From Altererythrobacter rubellus (lineage in GTDB: Bacteria > Pseudomonadota > Alphaproteobacteria > Sphingomonadales > Sphingomonadaceae), in NCBI RefSeq assembly GCF_030284385.1, contig NZ_CP127221.1:1054001-1118000 (forward strand): a stretch of DNA of 64,000 nt. The letters are read 5' to 3'. Position 1 is the first letter of the stretch. Each line of letters starts with the position of its first letter. Below the pieces are notes generated by a model. The model was given only the letters and a program-made list of their open reading frames with translations, was not told where the DNA came from and made no database searches. Positions 33,724 to 42,610 of this stretch are shown here, piece after piece. The position numbers were made by a program, and so were the translations under genes.

Positions 33724-34272
33724 ATGAACGTCATTGCCTCACGCAGCCAATTGCGCGCCAGCTTCTTTCGCTGGGCGCTTTTCACTGTGCCATTGATTGT
33801 TCTGTTGGGCTTTGTCGCTGGCCAGTTAGGCAGTCCGAATACCTTGTGGTTTCAAAGCCTGGTCAAGCCAGACATTTTTCCGCCACCCGCGGCTTTCGGT
33901 ATCGTCTGGTCGATCCTTTATGTGATGATCGGTATCGCATTGGCGCTGGTTTGCAGCTCTTGGGGAGCACGCGGGCGCGGGGTCGCGATTGGAATTTTCG
34001 CAGTGCATTTCCTGTTCAATCTCGCGTGGACGCCGGTTTTCTTCGGAAATCAGAACATCGAAGGCGGGCTTATAGTCATCGCAATCGTGCTGCTGACGCT
34101 GCTGGCTGTCATTGTTGCATTCTGGAAGGTGCGCAAATTGGCGGCCTTGCTGCTGCTGCCCTATCTCGCATGGGTTGGCTTTGCGACCTTGCTCAACTAC
34201 GAATTCCTCGAAGCAAATCCTGACGGTGGGCAATCGATCCCGAGCAACGCAACCCAGCGCATCCAGTTGTAG
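33724..34272 (+). CDS. TspO/MBR family protein (tryptophan-rich sensory protein)
   Basis: 182 residues from ATG 33724; the frame is open upstream to about 33511 but without similarity. Five membrane segments and the family motifs are present: WFQSLVKPDIFPPPAAFGIVWSILYVMIGIAL-like first half, then FLFNLAWTPVFFG and YLAWVGFATLLNYEF. TspO binds porphyrins and related ligands in the membrane and in alphaproteobacteria modulates tetrapyrrole and photosynthesis genes. It is followed 43 bases later by ubiK. Confidence 0.92.
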   Translation: MNVIASRSQLRASFFRWALFTVPLIVLLGFVAGQLGSPNTLWFQSLVKPDIFPPPAAFGIVWSILYVMIGIALALVCSSWGARGRGVAIGIFAVHFLFNLAWTPVFFGNQNIEGGLIVIAIVLLTLLAVIVAFWKVRKLAALLLLPYLAWVGFATLLNYEFLEANPDGGQSIPSNATQRIQL

Positions 34273-34315
34273 GAATTTCTTGCCTTTTGCGGCCTCCGAC
34301 CCCATTTCCCGGACG

Positions 34316-34567
34316 ATGCAAAGCAAGAATCCGATGATCGCCGATTTTGTAAAGATGGCAAACAGTGCTGCGGGCACATTTGCCGGCATGACCCGTGAAG
34401 CGCGCGAGAGCGCACGCGAACGCTTGAAAGAAAGCATGGCGGGCATGGATTTCGTCTCTCGTGAAGAGTTCGAAACGGTCAAGATGATGACTCAGAAGGC
34501 GCGCGAAGAGAATGAAGCGCTGAGAGCGCGGTTGGAAGAGCTGGAAGCGAAGCTCGCTTCCAAGTAA
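34316..34567 (+). CDS. accessory factor UbiK family protein (membrane fusogenic, BMFP)
   Basis: 83 residues from ATG 34316. MIADFVKMANSAAGTFAGM is an amphipathic opening, and the rest is a coiled coil (EEFETVKMMTQKAREENEAL, then LEELEAKLASK). This is the BMFP/YqiC pattern, a trimeric lipid-binding helper of ubiquinone synthesis in E. coli. 12 bases before recO. Confidence 0.88.
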   Translation: MQSKNPMIADFVKMANSAAGTFAGMTREARESARERLKESMAGMDFVSREEFETVKMMTQKAREENEALRARLEELEAKLASK

Positions 34568-34579
34568 TGACTGCGCGCG

Positions 34580-35185
34580 ATGAACCTGCGCGCGCCAGCC
34601 ATTCTTGTAGCCTCCCGTAGCCACGGCGAAACCGCCAGTATTGCGCGGCTTCTCACAGAAGATTTCGGCCTGGTCGCCGCCTATATCGCGGGCGGACGAG
34701 GCCGGCATTTGCGACCTGTTATGATCCCGGGCAATCGGGTCGAGATCGACCTGCGCGCCAAATCGGACAGCCAGCTACCTTTTGCAAAGATTGAACTAAC
34801 GGAAAGTCGCGGGCCATGGATGACCGAGCCGTTGCCCGCTGCTGCAATCACATGGGCTTGTGCTTTGACAGCAACTGCGTTGCCTGAACGAAATGCCTAT
34901 TCCGCTCTGTTCGGCGCGCTTGATGCGTTGTTGAGTGCGGTGTGTCAGGCCCCTTCGGCGCGGGGCTGGCTGCCCGCGATGATCGGATATGAAACGCTGC
35001 TATTGCGCGAGCTAGGTTATGGCGGCGCGCGTCCGGATGTGGACACTGATCTGTCAGCATTGGTAGCTGCGTTTGACCGGCTCGAACAACCTCTTGCGCG
35101 CTACCTGCTTGCAGACAAGCGCGGCGATGTTATGGCATCGCGAAAGCTATTGAGGGAGCGGCTTGGCCGCATGCTGACACAATGA
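34580..35185 (+). CDS. recO: DNA repair protein RecO
   Basis: 201 residues. An N-terminal OB fold ([20 protein letters not shown], then [21 protein letters not shown]) and a helical C-terminal domain ([10 protein letters not shown]) are as expected. The zinc Cys of some RecO proteins are not evident. RecO loads RecA onto SSB-covered gaps with RecR. It overlaps leuB by 4 bases. Confidence 0.9.
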   Translation: MNLRAPAILVASRSHGETASIARLLTEDFGLVAAYIAGGRGRHLRPVMIPGNRVEIDLRAKSDSQLPFAKIELTESRGPWMTEPLPAAAITWACALTATALPERNAYSALFGALDALLSAVCQAPSARGWLPAMIGYETLLLRELGYGGARPDVDTDLSALVAAFDRLEQPLARYLLADKRGDVMASRKLLRERLGRMLTQ

Positions 35186-36240
35186 AGATTGCAGTTCTGC
35201 CAGGTGACGGGATCGGCCCCGAAGTAACGCACGAAGCCTTGCGGGTGCTGGATGCGTTGAGACTGCCTGGGCTCACACTGTTCGAAGGCGATGTGGGCGC
35301 GGCGGGATACCGCGACCATGGCCATCCTTTGCCGCCCGAGACACTACAAATGGCCCGCGAGGCGGATGCCATCCTGTTCGGTGCGGTGGGTGATCCGTCA
35401 TGCGACGATCTAGAGCGGCATTTGCGCCCCGAGCAAGCGGTGCTGGGTCTACGTAAGGAATTGCAACTGTTCGCGAATCTGCGCCCTGCGACAATGTTTT
35501 CCGGGCTGGAAGAACTGAGCGGACTAAGGCCCGAGATTGCGCGGCAAATCGACTTGTTGATCGTGCGTGAACTGACGGGTGATGTCTATTTTGGCGACAA
35601 AGGAACGCGCACGACTGATAGTGGCGAGCGAGAGGGGTGGGACATGATGTCCTATTCCGAAAGTGAAGTGCGCCGCATTGCCCACACCGCTTTTCGCGCG
35701 GCGCAAACACGCCAAAATCGCTTAACCAGCGTGGACAAGGCGAATGTGCTCGAGACGAGCCAGCTTTGGCGTGATGTCGTGATCGAAGTCGCCGTCGAGT
35801 ATCCGGACGTTGCGCTTGAGCACATGTATGTCGACAACGCCGCGATGCAATTGGTGAAGGCGCCAGGCGCGTTCGACGTGGTTCTGACCGGTAATCTGTT
35901 CGGCGATATTCTGTCCGATCTGGCGAGCATGTGCGTTGGCTCGATTGGTCTGCTGGCGAGTGCTTCACTGGGTGACCGGCAAACCGCGCATGGCACATTT
36001 GGCCTTTATGAGCCGATCCACGGCAGTGCGCCCGATATCGCGGGGCAGGGCAAGGCCAACCCCATGGCCACAATCCTGTCCGCGGCCATGATGCTGCGCC
36101 ATTCATTTGGTTTGGAAGATGAGGCGAAACGTATCGAGGACGCCGTCGCGCGCGCCTTGAAGAACGGCATTCGCGGCGGCGATCTGGGTGGAGACATGGG
36201 CTGCGAAGCGATTGGAAAGGCGGTCTGCGAACGGCTGTGA
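35182..36240 (+). CDS. leuB: 3-isopropylmalate dehydrogenase LeuB
   Basis: 352 residues. [20 protein letters not shown] opens the beta-decarboxylating dehydrogenase fold; [14 protein letters not shown] holds the substrate Arg and Tyr, and [19 protein letters not shown] plus [19 protein letters not shown] complete the active site and NAD site. Third step of leucine synthesis in the cytosol. It follows recO with ATGA overlap. The next frame is the chimeric GT2::TetR locus, not a leu gene. Confidence 0.97.
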   Translation: MKIAVLPGDGIGPEVTHEALRVLDALRLPGLTLFEGDVGAAGYRDHGHPLPPETLQMAREADAILFGAVGDPSCDDLERHLRPEQAVLGLRKELQLFANLRPATMFSGLEELSGLRPEIARQIDLLIVRELTGDVYFGDKGTRTTDSGEREGWDMMSYSESEVRRIAHTAFRAAQTRQNRLTSVDKANVLETSQLWRDVVIEVAVEYPDVALEHMYVDNAAMQLVKAPGAFDVVLTGNLFGDILSDLASMCVGSIGLLASASLGDRQTAHGTFGLYEPIHGSAPDIAGQGKANPMATILSAAMMLRHSFGLEDEAKRIEDAVARALKNGIRGGDLGGDMGCEAIGKAVCERL

Positions 36241-36241
36241 T

Positions 36242-36763
36242 ATGGCGGGCGAGGGGCGATCACTCGAACTGGCGATCATTCTGCCGACGCTCAATGAACG
36301 GGGCAATCTGGGGCCGCTGGCAAAAGCTGCCGGCACAAGCGATCGGATGCTCATCTGCCACTTCGGAAATAAAGAGCGGCTGATCAGTGAGTTGCTGAAA
36401 TTCATCGCAGATGCATATTCACAAGCGCTTGACCGGGCGCTGTCCGGCACCTGGCCGAAATCACGGCAGGAACTGCTTGATCGAATCACCTCCTTTACCG
36501 GTGGGTCGGAGATGGAGCCATTCCTGGCGCTCTGGTGGGACATCGTGGCCGGCTCCGCTCGCAATGTGCCGGGCTATAGGCACGCTGCGCAAAGTGTGAT
36601 GTCCCACTTGCTTGAATGGTTGATCAGGCAGATGCCGGAAGGGTATCCGGATCCAGAAGGCGGAGGGCAATTCTTGCTGACATTGATCGAAGGCGCTCAG
36701 ATGCTTTCGACAGCTGGCCATGCCAAGGTGGGGCGAGACGGGATTGCGGCGGCTCGCTTGTGA
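36242..36763 (+). pseudogene. chimeric frame: glycosyltransferase-2 N-terminus fused to a TetR regulator lacking its N-terminus
   Basis: 173 codons from ATG 36242, one base after the leuB stop. Residues 1-26 (SLELAIILPTLNERGNLGPL) are the start of a GT2 polyprenol-phosphate glycosyltransferase. From residue 27 (AKAAGTSDRMLICHFGNKER) the sequence is the second half of a TetR HTH followed by a helical ligand domain. The TetR first helix and turn are missing, and so is the whole GT2 catalytic domain. The join, near 36317-36322, is in frame. The product could still fold as a TetR-like ligand domain, but DNA binding is unlikely. Confidence 0.75.
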
Positions 36764-36908
36764 TATCTCCGCAACAAGAGCTTGAAATAACGCTTTATCG
36801 CTGAATTGGGGCAGTTTGCCCGTACCCGTTAAGATTGACATTCAAGCAGTTTTCGCCGATTACTACTGAGAATTTACAGTAATTTGGAAGTCCAAGGGGA
36901 ATAACTTT

Positions 36909-37121
36909 ATGTTGAAGAAAATTGGTCTTGCTGCTGGTGCCGTTGCACTGGTTGGCGCGCCTATCGCTCTGCAAGCTAGCGAGCGCGTGATTGCTCCTGT
37001 TGAAGGTGAGCAAGAGCTTGGCGGCGGTTCAAACGGTTTGATAGCAGCTATTGCAGGTGCAATTCTGGTCGGTTTCATCGTTATCACTGCTTCTGATGAT
37101 GATGAGCCAGTCAGCCCATAA
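36909..37121 (+). CDS. small exported/membrane protein (70 aa)
   Basis: 70 residues. MLKKIGLAAGAVALVGAPIALQAS is a Sec-type signal, followed by a short linker (EGEQELGGGSNG), a hydrophobic helix (LIAAIAGAILVGFIVITA) and the acidic end SDDDEPVSP. The product may therefore be a single-pass inner-membrane peptide. A GGGGA box precedes the ATG and a strong terminator follows, so it is a monocistronic gene. No function known to me. Confidence 0.75.
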   Translation: MLKKIGLAAGAVALVGAPIALQASERVIAPVEGEQELGGGSNGLIAAIAGAILVGFIVITASDDDEPVSP

Positions 37122-37150
37122 GCTGCTTGCACAAAAATCGAATTTGAAGA

Positions 37151-37175
37151 GCGGGGCCCGGTGCCCCGCTTTTTT
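37151..37175 (+). terminator. intrinsic terminator after the 70-aa membrane peptide gene
   Basis: GCGGGGC (37151-37157) and GCCCCGC (37163-37169) pair around CCGGT, followed by six T. Confidence 0.9.
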
Positions 37176-37215
37176 ATTGCCTGATGGTGACGTGAGCGAC
37201 TAACCCCGCAAGGCA

Positions 37216-38433
37216 ATGAAGAAAACAACAGGCATGGACCGCGCGACTACGCGCAATTGGCGCGCCGCGACACAGGCTGTGCGTGGTGGAACCTGGCGCA
37301 GCGAGCACGGAGAGACCAGCGAAGCGCTGTTCCTCACATCCGGTTACACCTATGATGACGCGCAGACCGTGGCAGACCGGTTTGCAGGTGATGCGCAAGG
37401 CATGACCTATTCGCGTTTGCAGAACCCGACCGTTGCGATGCTGGAAGAACGCATTGCTCTGCTCGAAAGTGCTGAAGCCTGCCGCGCGCAGGCGAGCGGT
37501 ATGGCTGCGATGACTGCGGCGCTCTTGTGTCAACTCTCTGCTGGCGATCACTGCGTTGCCGCGCGGGCTGCATTCGGATCGTGTCGCTGGCTCGTCGATC
37601 ACCTGCTCCCACGATTCGGGATCGAAACAACAGTGATCGACAGCGCAGATGATGCGCAATGGGAAGCGGCGATCCGCCCCAACACAAAGGTCTTCTTCTT
37701 CGAAACGCCGGCCAATCCGACGCTTGACGTTGTGAACCTGCAGCATGTTTGCGATGTCGCTCGTGCGCACAACATCATTACGGTTGTAGACAACGCTTTC
37801 GCCACCAGCGCGCTGCAACGCCCAATGGATTTCGGTGCGGATGTTGTGGCCTATTCGGCAACAAAGCTGATGGACGGACAAGGCCGTGTATTGGCTGGCG
37901 CGATCTGCGGTAGTGAGCAGTGGATCAATGAAGTCTTGCTTCCCTTCCAGCGCAACACGGGGCCAAACATCTCGCCCTTCAATGCATGGGTTGTTCTGAA
38001 AGGACTCGAGACGCTGGAACTGCGCGCCATGCGGCAGAGCCAAAATGCGGTGGAGCTCGGCGGATTCCTGGAACCGCGCATCGATACAGCTGGTGGACGC
38101 ATGCTGCATCCCGGTCTCGCGAGTCATCCTCGCTATGAGCTTGCCAGGCGCCAGATGCGATCAACCGGACCGATTTTTGCATTCGATGTTGGCACGCGTG
38201 AGCGGGCATTCGCGATCCTCGATGCGCTACAACTGATTGATATCTCAAATAATATTGGTGATGCTCGATCGCTGATGTGCCATCCGGCTTCAACCACTCA
38301 TGCAGGCATGGAAGCCGATGACCGCGCTGCAATGGGCGTGACCGAAGGGTTGTTGCGTATCAATGTCGGGCTGGAGGATATCGATGATCTGAAAGAGGAT
38401 CTCGACCAAGCTCTTCAGGCAGCAGGCATCTAG
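37216..38433 (+). CDS. metZ: O-succinylhomoserine (or O-acetylhomoserine) sulfhydrylase
   Basis: 405 residues of the Cys/Met-metabolism PLP family: TYSRLQNPTVAMLEERIALLE, GMAAMTAALL, FETPANPTLDVVN, and YSATKLMDGQGRVLAG with the PLP Lys. The closing SLMCHPASTTHAGM ... GLLRINVGLED is typical of MetZ. It makes homocysteine from an activated homoserine and sulfide. The preference for the succinyl or acetyl ester cannot be read from sequence by eye. 11 bases before the HCCA-isomerase-like gene. Confidence 0.93.
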   Translation: MKKTTGMDRATTRNWRAATQAVRGGTWRSEHGETSEALFLTSGYTYDDAQTVADRFAGDAQGMTYSRLQNPTVAMLEERIALLESAEACRAQASGMAAMTAALLCQLSAGDHCVAARAAFGSCRWLVDHLLPRFGIETTVIDSADDAQWEAAIRPNTKVFFFETPANPTLDVVNLQHVCDVARAHNIITVVDNAFATSALQRPMDFGADVVAYSATKLMDGQGRVLAGAICGSEQWINEVLLPFQRNTGPNISPFNAWVVLKGLETLELRAMRQSQNAVELGGFLEPRIDTAGGRMLHPGLASHPRYELARRQMRSTGPIFAFDVGTRERAFAILDALQLIDISNNIGDARSLMCHPASTTHAGMEADDRAAMGVTEGLLRINVGLEDIDDLKEDLDQALQAAGI

Positions 38434-38444
38434 GAGAAAGTTGC

Positions 38445-39059
38445 ATGTCCAAACGCGTTGAACTGGTTTTCGATTTCGTCAGCCCCAATGCCTATTTGAT
38501 CTGGTGGCCGCTGCGCGATCTGGTGCGGCGAACAGGGGCAGAGCTGGATGTGATCCCGGTGTTTCTTGGCGGCATGCACAAACTGACCGGCAATGCACCT
38601 CCGATGATCCGTGACGCTGATGTGAAAGGCAAAGTCGAGTATTCCATGCTGGAGATGCATCGCTTCATCGCCAAGCACAATTTGACCAAATACAAGCTGC
38701 ATCCGCAATTTCCGTTCAACTCGATCACGCTTCAACGCATGCTGTTCGCCGCTGACCAAGATGGGCGCGGGGTTCAGTTCGCAGAGGCAATGCTGCCTGC
38801 GATCTGGGAAGAAGGCGTGGATGTGCTTGATCCCGCGAGCCTGGGTGCGGCGGTGACTGCGGCCGGGTTTGATGCGAAGGACCTTTACGAGCGCAGCCAA
38901 ACAGACGAGGTCAAGCAGGGGCTTGCCGCCAATACCGATAATGTGGTGGCGCGCGGCGCATTTGGCATCCCGACTATGTTCGTTGGACCCAAGGGCGCAG
39001 GCGAAATGTTCTTCGGTAAAGAGCGGCTCGATCAAATCGAAGACGAATTGAATAAGTAA
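38445..39059 (+). CDS. 2-hydroxychromene-2-carboxylate isomerase / DsbA-family protein
   Basis: 204 residues, no signal peptide. VELVFDFVSPNAYLIWWPLR carries the Ser in place of the DsbA CxxC (the kappa-GST/HCCA isomerase pattern), and AFGIPTMFVGPKGAGEMFFGKERLDQIE holds the cis-Pro and closing motif. In naphthalene degraders the family isomerises HCCA with glutathione. No aromatic catabolic genes adjoin, so the substrate is open. Likely co-transcribed with metZ. Confidence 0.88.
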   Translation: MSKRVELVFDFVSPNAYLIWWPLRDLVRRTGAELDVIPVFLGGMHKLTGNAPPMIRDADVKGKVEYSMLEMHRFIAKHNLTKYKLHPQFPFNSITLQRMLFAADQDGRGVQFAEAMLPAIWEEGVDVLDPASLGAAVTAAGFDAKDLYERSQTDEVKQGLAANTDNVVARGAFGIPTMFVGPKGAGEMFFGKERLDQIEDELNK

Positions 39060-39077
39060 GCCTGACCATAGCCAACA

Positions 39078-39266
39078 TCAGGGCTGTGCTGGCAAGCCAT
39101 TGATCCATGTGGCCAGATTTTCGCCAATTGTGTGCGGATGGTCTTCCTGCAAATAGTGCGTGCCGCCATCCAAATCGACCGTGGTAAGGTTTGGAGCACG
39201 TGCCACCACGGCTGGCTTTGCTGCAGGAGGCATCAAGGCACCCGGATCGGCGAATAAGAAAGGCTT
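39078..39266 (-). pseudogene. haloalkane dehalogenase (alpha/beta hydrolase), C-terminal fragment
   Basis: Minus-strand reading gives KPFLFADPGALMPPAAK, VVARAPNLTTVDLDGG and THYLQEDHPHTIGENLATW before the stop. This is the last 60 residues of a haloalkane dehalogenase, with the catalytic His in THYLQED. The nucleophile Asp, halide-binding Trp and cap domain are missing. The frame can be extended upstream to 39380, but that part has no similarity. A decayed remnant in a 428-base gap. Confidence 0.75.
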
Positions 39267-39487
39267 TCGGAATACGCGAGAACCGAAGGCCAGACTTTGG
39301 CTCTGGAAGCAATCGATGTCATTTAGATTATGTTGATCATCTATAGTGTCAATCCACGCATCTGCGACGCCGAGTTTCACTCAGCTCCAGGCGCAATCGG
39401 AAATTTTGCGGATTTTGGTAGATCAGCGTGGAATAATCGTGGATCGGCTCTTGAGGCCTTCGCCTTAATCGCTACCTTCAGTTTGTC
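39267..39487. other. non-coding remainder of the gap between the dehalogenase fossil and apaG
   Basis: I find no gene or clear structure here. It presumably contains the apaG promoter and eroded sequence of the missing dehalogenase body. Confidence 0.4.
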
Positions 39488-39889
39488 ATGAAAGAGCTGT
39501 TCCAACATGCTGCAATCACCGACGGGATTACCGTGCGGGTGGCGGTCAACTTTCTTCCCGAGCAATCACAGCCCGATGCGGGCAAGTGGTTCTGGGTTTA
39601 TCATATCCGCTTGGAGAATGGCTCTCACGAGGCGGTTCAATTGCGCACCCGCCATTGGCGCATTACCGACTCGCGCGGCATGGTGAACCATGTCGATGGT
39701 GAGGGTGTGGTAGGGGAGCAGCCCTTACTTAAACCCGGCGAAAGTCACGATTATGTGTCGGGCTGCCCGCTGACAACGCCGCATGGCTCAATGGAGGGCT
39801 TTTATGTCTTCCATCGCGAAGATGGAACGCCGCTAGAAGTACTTATTCCGTTCTTCCCGCTTGCGGCGCCCGAAACCGCCGAACGCTAA
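39488..39889 (+). CDS. apaG: ApaG domain protein
   Basis: 133 residues, a single ApaG (DUF525) beta-sandwich: VAVNFLPEQSQPDAGKWFWV, then YHIRLENGSHEAVQLRTRHW, then GEQPLLKPGESHDYVSGCPL, with the C-terminal GSMEGFYVF. The domain resembles the ligand domain of F-box proteins. In gammaproteobacteria apaG is tied to apaH and Mg/Co efflux, but its exact role is unsettled. Here it stands alone. Confidence 0.93.
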   Translation: MKELFQHAAITDGITVRVAVNFLPEQSQPDAGKWFWVYHIRLENGSHEAVQLRTRHWRITDSRGMVNHVDGEGVVGEQPLLKPGESHDYVSGCPLTTPHGSMEGFYVFHREDGTPLEVLIPFFPLAAPETAER

Positions 39890-39934
39890 GCGGTGCTTGC
39901 GGTCCTGCTTGGACCACCCTAAATCGCCCACACT

Positions 39935-40726
39935 ATGAAGCGGACTCACCTGCCTTTAAATGCCTTGCGCGTGTATGACGCGGCTGCACGGCATCTGTCG
40001 TTCACACGCGCAGCAGACGAGCTCGCGGTAACCCCTGCTGCCGTGGGGCAGCAAATCCGGGCGTTGGAAGATCATTTGGGCGTGGTCCTTTTTCGCCGCA
40101 CCAGCAAGGGGCTAGAGTTGACGGGCGAGGGTTCTGCTGGGCTCGACGCGTTGCGCGAAGGTTTTCTGAAGTTTGAAGAAAGCGTGCAGGCAATGCAGGC
40201 CGGACAAGCGTCCGATCGCTACACTATTGCTGTACCTAGAGAGTTCTATGCGCAATGGCTTGGCGTGAAGTTGGCCGAGTTCAAAGCCGAGAATCCCCAT
40301 ATTCAGTTTCATATCGTCGCTGACGAGAACGCGGATTTCACCGAAGCGAATCTGGACCTTGCGGTGCGTCTTGTAGACGGACCTGGAGATCTGGAGGGCG
40401 CACAATTGGCAGAGGCGCGGCGTGTTGTTGTGGCTGCGCCCAATTCTCAAGATAGCTGGATCAGCTGGCCAGGTGCCCCTTTGCCGGATGGCGCCAAGCC
40501 CTGCGTTACCACCGGGAATCCCGGCCAAGCGCTAAGCTCAGCTATCTCAGGCCTTGGCAAGGCCATATTGCCTTACCCTCTCGTGGAAGAAGCAGTAGCT
40601 GCCGGGAAGCTTGAGATTCTCGAAGGTCCTGACGAGGGCCGCCGCGCCTATTGGCTGGTCGCACCGCTGCCGCAATGGCGCCAAAAGAAAGTGAAGGCGC
40701 TGGTCGCGCATCTGACCGCAAAGTGA
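39935..40726 (+). CDS. LysR-family transcriptional regulator (short, GcvA-like)
   Basis: 263 residues, shorter than the usual 290-310. The winged HTH (LPLNALRVYDAAARHLSFTR, AADELAVTPAAVGQQIRALE) is complete, and the effector domain covers QASDRYTIAVPREFYAQWLG to the end with some loops shorter than standard. The GNAT gene start overlaps its stop, so the two are co-transcribed. Target unknown. Confidence 0.9.
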   Translation: MKRTHLPLNALRVYDAAARHLSFTRAADELAVTPAAVGQQIRALEDHLGVVLFRRTSKGLELTGEGSAGLDALREGFLKFEESVQAMQAGQASDRYTIAVPREFYAQWLGVKLAEFKAENPHIQFHIVADENADFTEANLDLAVRLVDGPGDLEGAQLAEARRVVVAAPNSQDSWISWPGAPLPDGAKPCVTTGNPGQALSSAISGLGKAILPYPLVEEAVAAGKLEILEGPDEGRRAYWLVAPLPQWRQKKVKALVAHLTAK

Positions 40727-41265
40727 CCGCTTCACTGCCAACACCCACATTGGAAACCACGCGATTCACAATGCGCAAGCTTGTGCGCAACGACACTCAG
40801 GCTCTCTTCCCGACCCTATCTGATCCCGAACAATGCAAATTCATGCTGAGCGCTGCGTTCGAGACGGAGGAGAAGCTTGGCGATTGGCTATGTGATCCCG
40901 ATTGGAATGGCCGCAGTTGGAGCGCGATCGAGCGTTCGACAGGAGAGCTGGTGGCGCGGATTGTCGCTGTGCCGTGTGAGCATGAAACAGCCGAGCTGGG
41001 CTACATCACCGTTAAGCACCGCCAAGGGGAAGGCATAGCATTTGAGTGCACGCAGCGCTTGCTGAAGCAGCTGTACGAAGTGGAAAATCACCATCGAGTT
41101 TTCGCTGTTACGGATCCGCGTAATTTGAGCTCAAACCGGTTGATCGAGAAGCTCGGCTTCCGTCGCGAAGCGCATTTTGTTGAAAATATCAAAACGCATA
41201 TCGGGTGGTGCGACGAATACTATTGGGGCATGCTCAAAAGCGAATGGCTCAAGCGCAATCGATAG
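40723..41265 (+). CDS. GNAT family N-acetyltransferase (RimJ/RimL type)
   Basis: 180 residues from a GTG that overlaps the LysR stop (GTGA). LETTRFTMRKLVRNDTQALF starts the Acetyltransf_3 pattern; the acetyl-CoA loop is VKHRQGEGIAFECTQRLL, and NLSSNRLIEKLGFRREA the final motif. RimJ/L-like enzymes acetylate protein N-termini or small molecules; the substrate is unknown. Confidence 0.9.
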   Translation: MTASLPTPTLETTRFTMRKLVRNDTQALFPTLSDPEQCKFMLSAAFETEEKLGDWLCDPDWNGRSWSAIERSTGELVARIVAVPCEHETAELGYITVKHRQGEGIAFECTQRLLKQLYEVENHHRVFAVTDPRNLSSNRLIEKLGFRREAHFVENIKTHIGWCDEYYWGMLKSEWLKRNR

Positions 41266-41980
41266 CGCTAGGAAGGCATTGATAGCGAAACGCGGTCAGT
41301 AACCGGGTCATATTCTACCGCAACACCCGCTCCGCGAAGCTCATGATACGGTATGAATCCGCTTCCGATTTCAAGCGCGCTGACGATCCGTCTTGGAAGG
41401 GCTTGCGCGCGCGGCGCTGTTCGGGCTTGACGACCTGGCCGACGAGGCTGATGCCTTGCGCAGGCGTTTGAACTCACGGCTGGAGCTGGATGTTTCGGGC
41501 ATGCATGAGGGTGATTGGCTCGACAGTTTCCGGCTGGACCCGCGAGCGTTGAACGAGGGTGTTTACGCCCTGGAGTTATCAGTCGAGTAGGCCATTCTTT
41601 TCCTACAGGATGGAACAATGTCCTGAGAGGAGAAGGAATTTGCATATTGAGTCTAAAGGATCCAACTCCCCTTGACCCCCACACTCTCCCCCGCTAAAAG
41701 CGCACGGTCTATCGGTGAGGTGACTCGTCGACAAACATAATTATTGAGCTGAACATTGGCGGTCTCGCTGCTCCTCATATGGAGTGACAACCGGCAAAGT
41801 AATCCGGCGGCTTTGGCCAAAGGGTGGAGCGTTTTCAGTCTCGTGGTACTCGCCAACCCGCTGAACCAGCGGCGCTTGCGACTTTCCACGGCACTGCATC
41901 CCCTTCATCTTCTGATCGAACTGTCAAATTGTTTCGACCTCGCGCCTGGGCTTGTGGCTATATGCCGCGCTCCCATCAGC
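41266..41980. other. gene-poor stretch before the ribosomal cluster
   Basis: Two modest open frames cross here: plus 41393-41590 (65 codons from a TTG, ADEADALRRRLNSRLELDVS) and the minus end at 41268 (GVAVEYDPVTDRVSLSMPS). Neither matches a family I recognise, neither has a good start, and they overlap each other, so at most one could be real, perhaps as gene remnants. From 41600 to 41980 I see no gene. A CTATAT -10-like box near 41960 may belong to the rpsL promoter. Confidence 0.35.
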
Positions 41981-42046
41981 AAAAGTGGGAACCGGTTGGA
42001 ACCTCATCATGTAAAAGTGGTCACCACTTTTACGCCCGGATGAGGT
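41981..42046. repeat. nested palindromic element upstream of rpsL
   Basis: Outer arms ACCTCATC (42001-42008) and GATGAGGT (42039-42046) enclose inner arms GTAAAAGTGGT (42011-42021) and ACCACTTTTAC (42023-42033) with a one-base centre; GCCCGG separates the inner hairpin from the outer 3' arm. AAAAGTGGGAACCGGTT precedes it. The same plan, including AACCGG and GCCCGG, recurs at 62253-62293 before rplQ, so this looks like a dispersed REP-like repeat of alphaproteobacteria. Confidence 0.7.
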
Positions 42047-42102
42047 GACAGAAACAATCCGCCCGCCCGGATGGGGCGCGCAACGAGTAACGAAGGGTAC
42101 AT

Positions 42103-42474
42103 ATGCCTACTATCAACCAGCTGGTCCGCAAGGGCCGCACCCCGCAGAAGGCCAAGTCAAAGGTCCCTGCGATGGAGCAGAACCCGCAGAAGCGCGGTGT
42201 TTGCACCCGCGTCTATACCACGACGCCGAAGAAGCCGAACTCCGCTCTGCGTAAGGTTGCCAAGGTGCGCCTGACCAACCAGCGTGAAGTCATCAGCTAC
42301 ATCCCGGGCGAAGGCCACAACCTGCAAGAGCACAGTGTTGTCCTGATCCGTGGTGGCCGTGTGCGCGACCTTCCCGGTGTGCGTTACCACGTGCTGCGCG
42401 GCGTGCTCGACACGCAGGGTGTTAAGGACCGTAAGCAGAGCCGTTCGAAATACGGCGCGAAGCGGCCGAAGTAA
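42103..42474 (+). CDS. rpsL: 30S ribosomal protein S12, with Arg at position 88
   Basis: 123 residues, standard length, in the decoding centre of the small subunit. [12 protein letters not shown] keeps Lys43 and [13 protein letters not shown] has Arg88 (codon CGC at 42364-42366) where E. coli has Lys. Lys88-to-Arg is a known streptomycin-resistance substitution, and sphingomonads are described as naturally streptomycin-resistant. First gene of the str operon. Confidence 0.98.
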   Translation: MPTINQLVRKGRTPQKAKSKVPAMEQNPQKRGVCTRVYTTTPKKPNSALRKVAKVRLTNQREVISYIPGEGHNLQEHSVVLIRGGRVRDLPGVRYHVLRGVLDTQGVKDRKQSRSKYGAKRPK

Positions 42475-42610
42475 TTTAGGCGCGGCGACGGTCTTCTCCC
42501 GCGACGGTCCACCCCCAGGGATATTTCCCGGGTGGAAGGGCGGGGGAGAGGGCCGGTGCCGCAAGGGGCGGGCGGATGCCTGACCCGCACTCCGAAGGAG
42601 TTTAGAGAAA

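Noticed and set aside
41393-41590. Plus-strand 65-codon frame before the ribosomal cluster.
   Set aside because: TTG start without ribosome-binding site, no family, and an overlapping minus-strand frame of equal quality.
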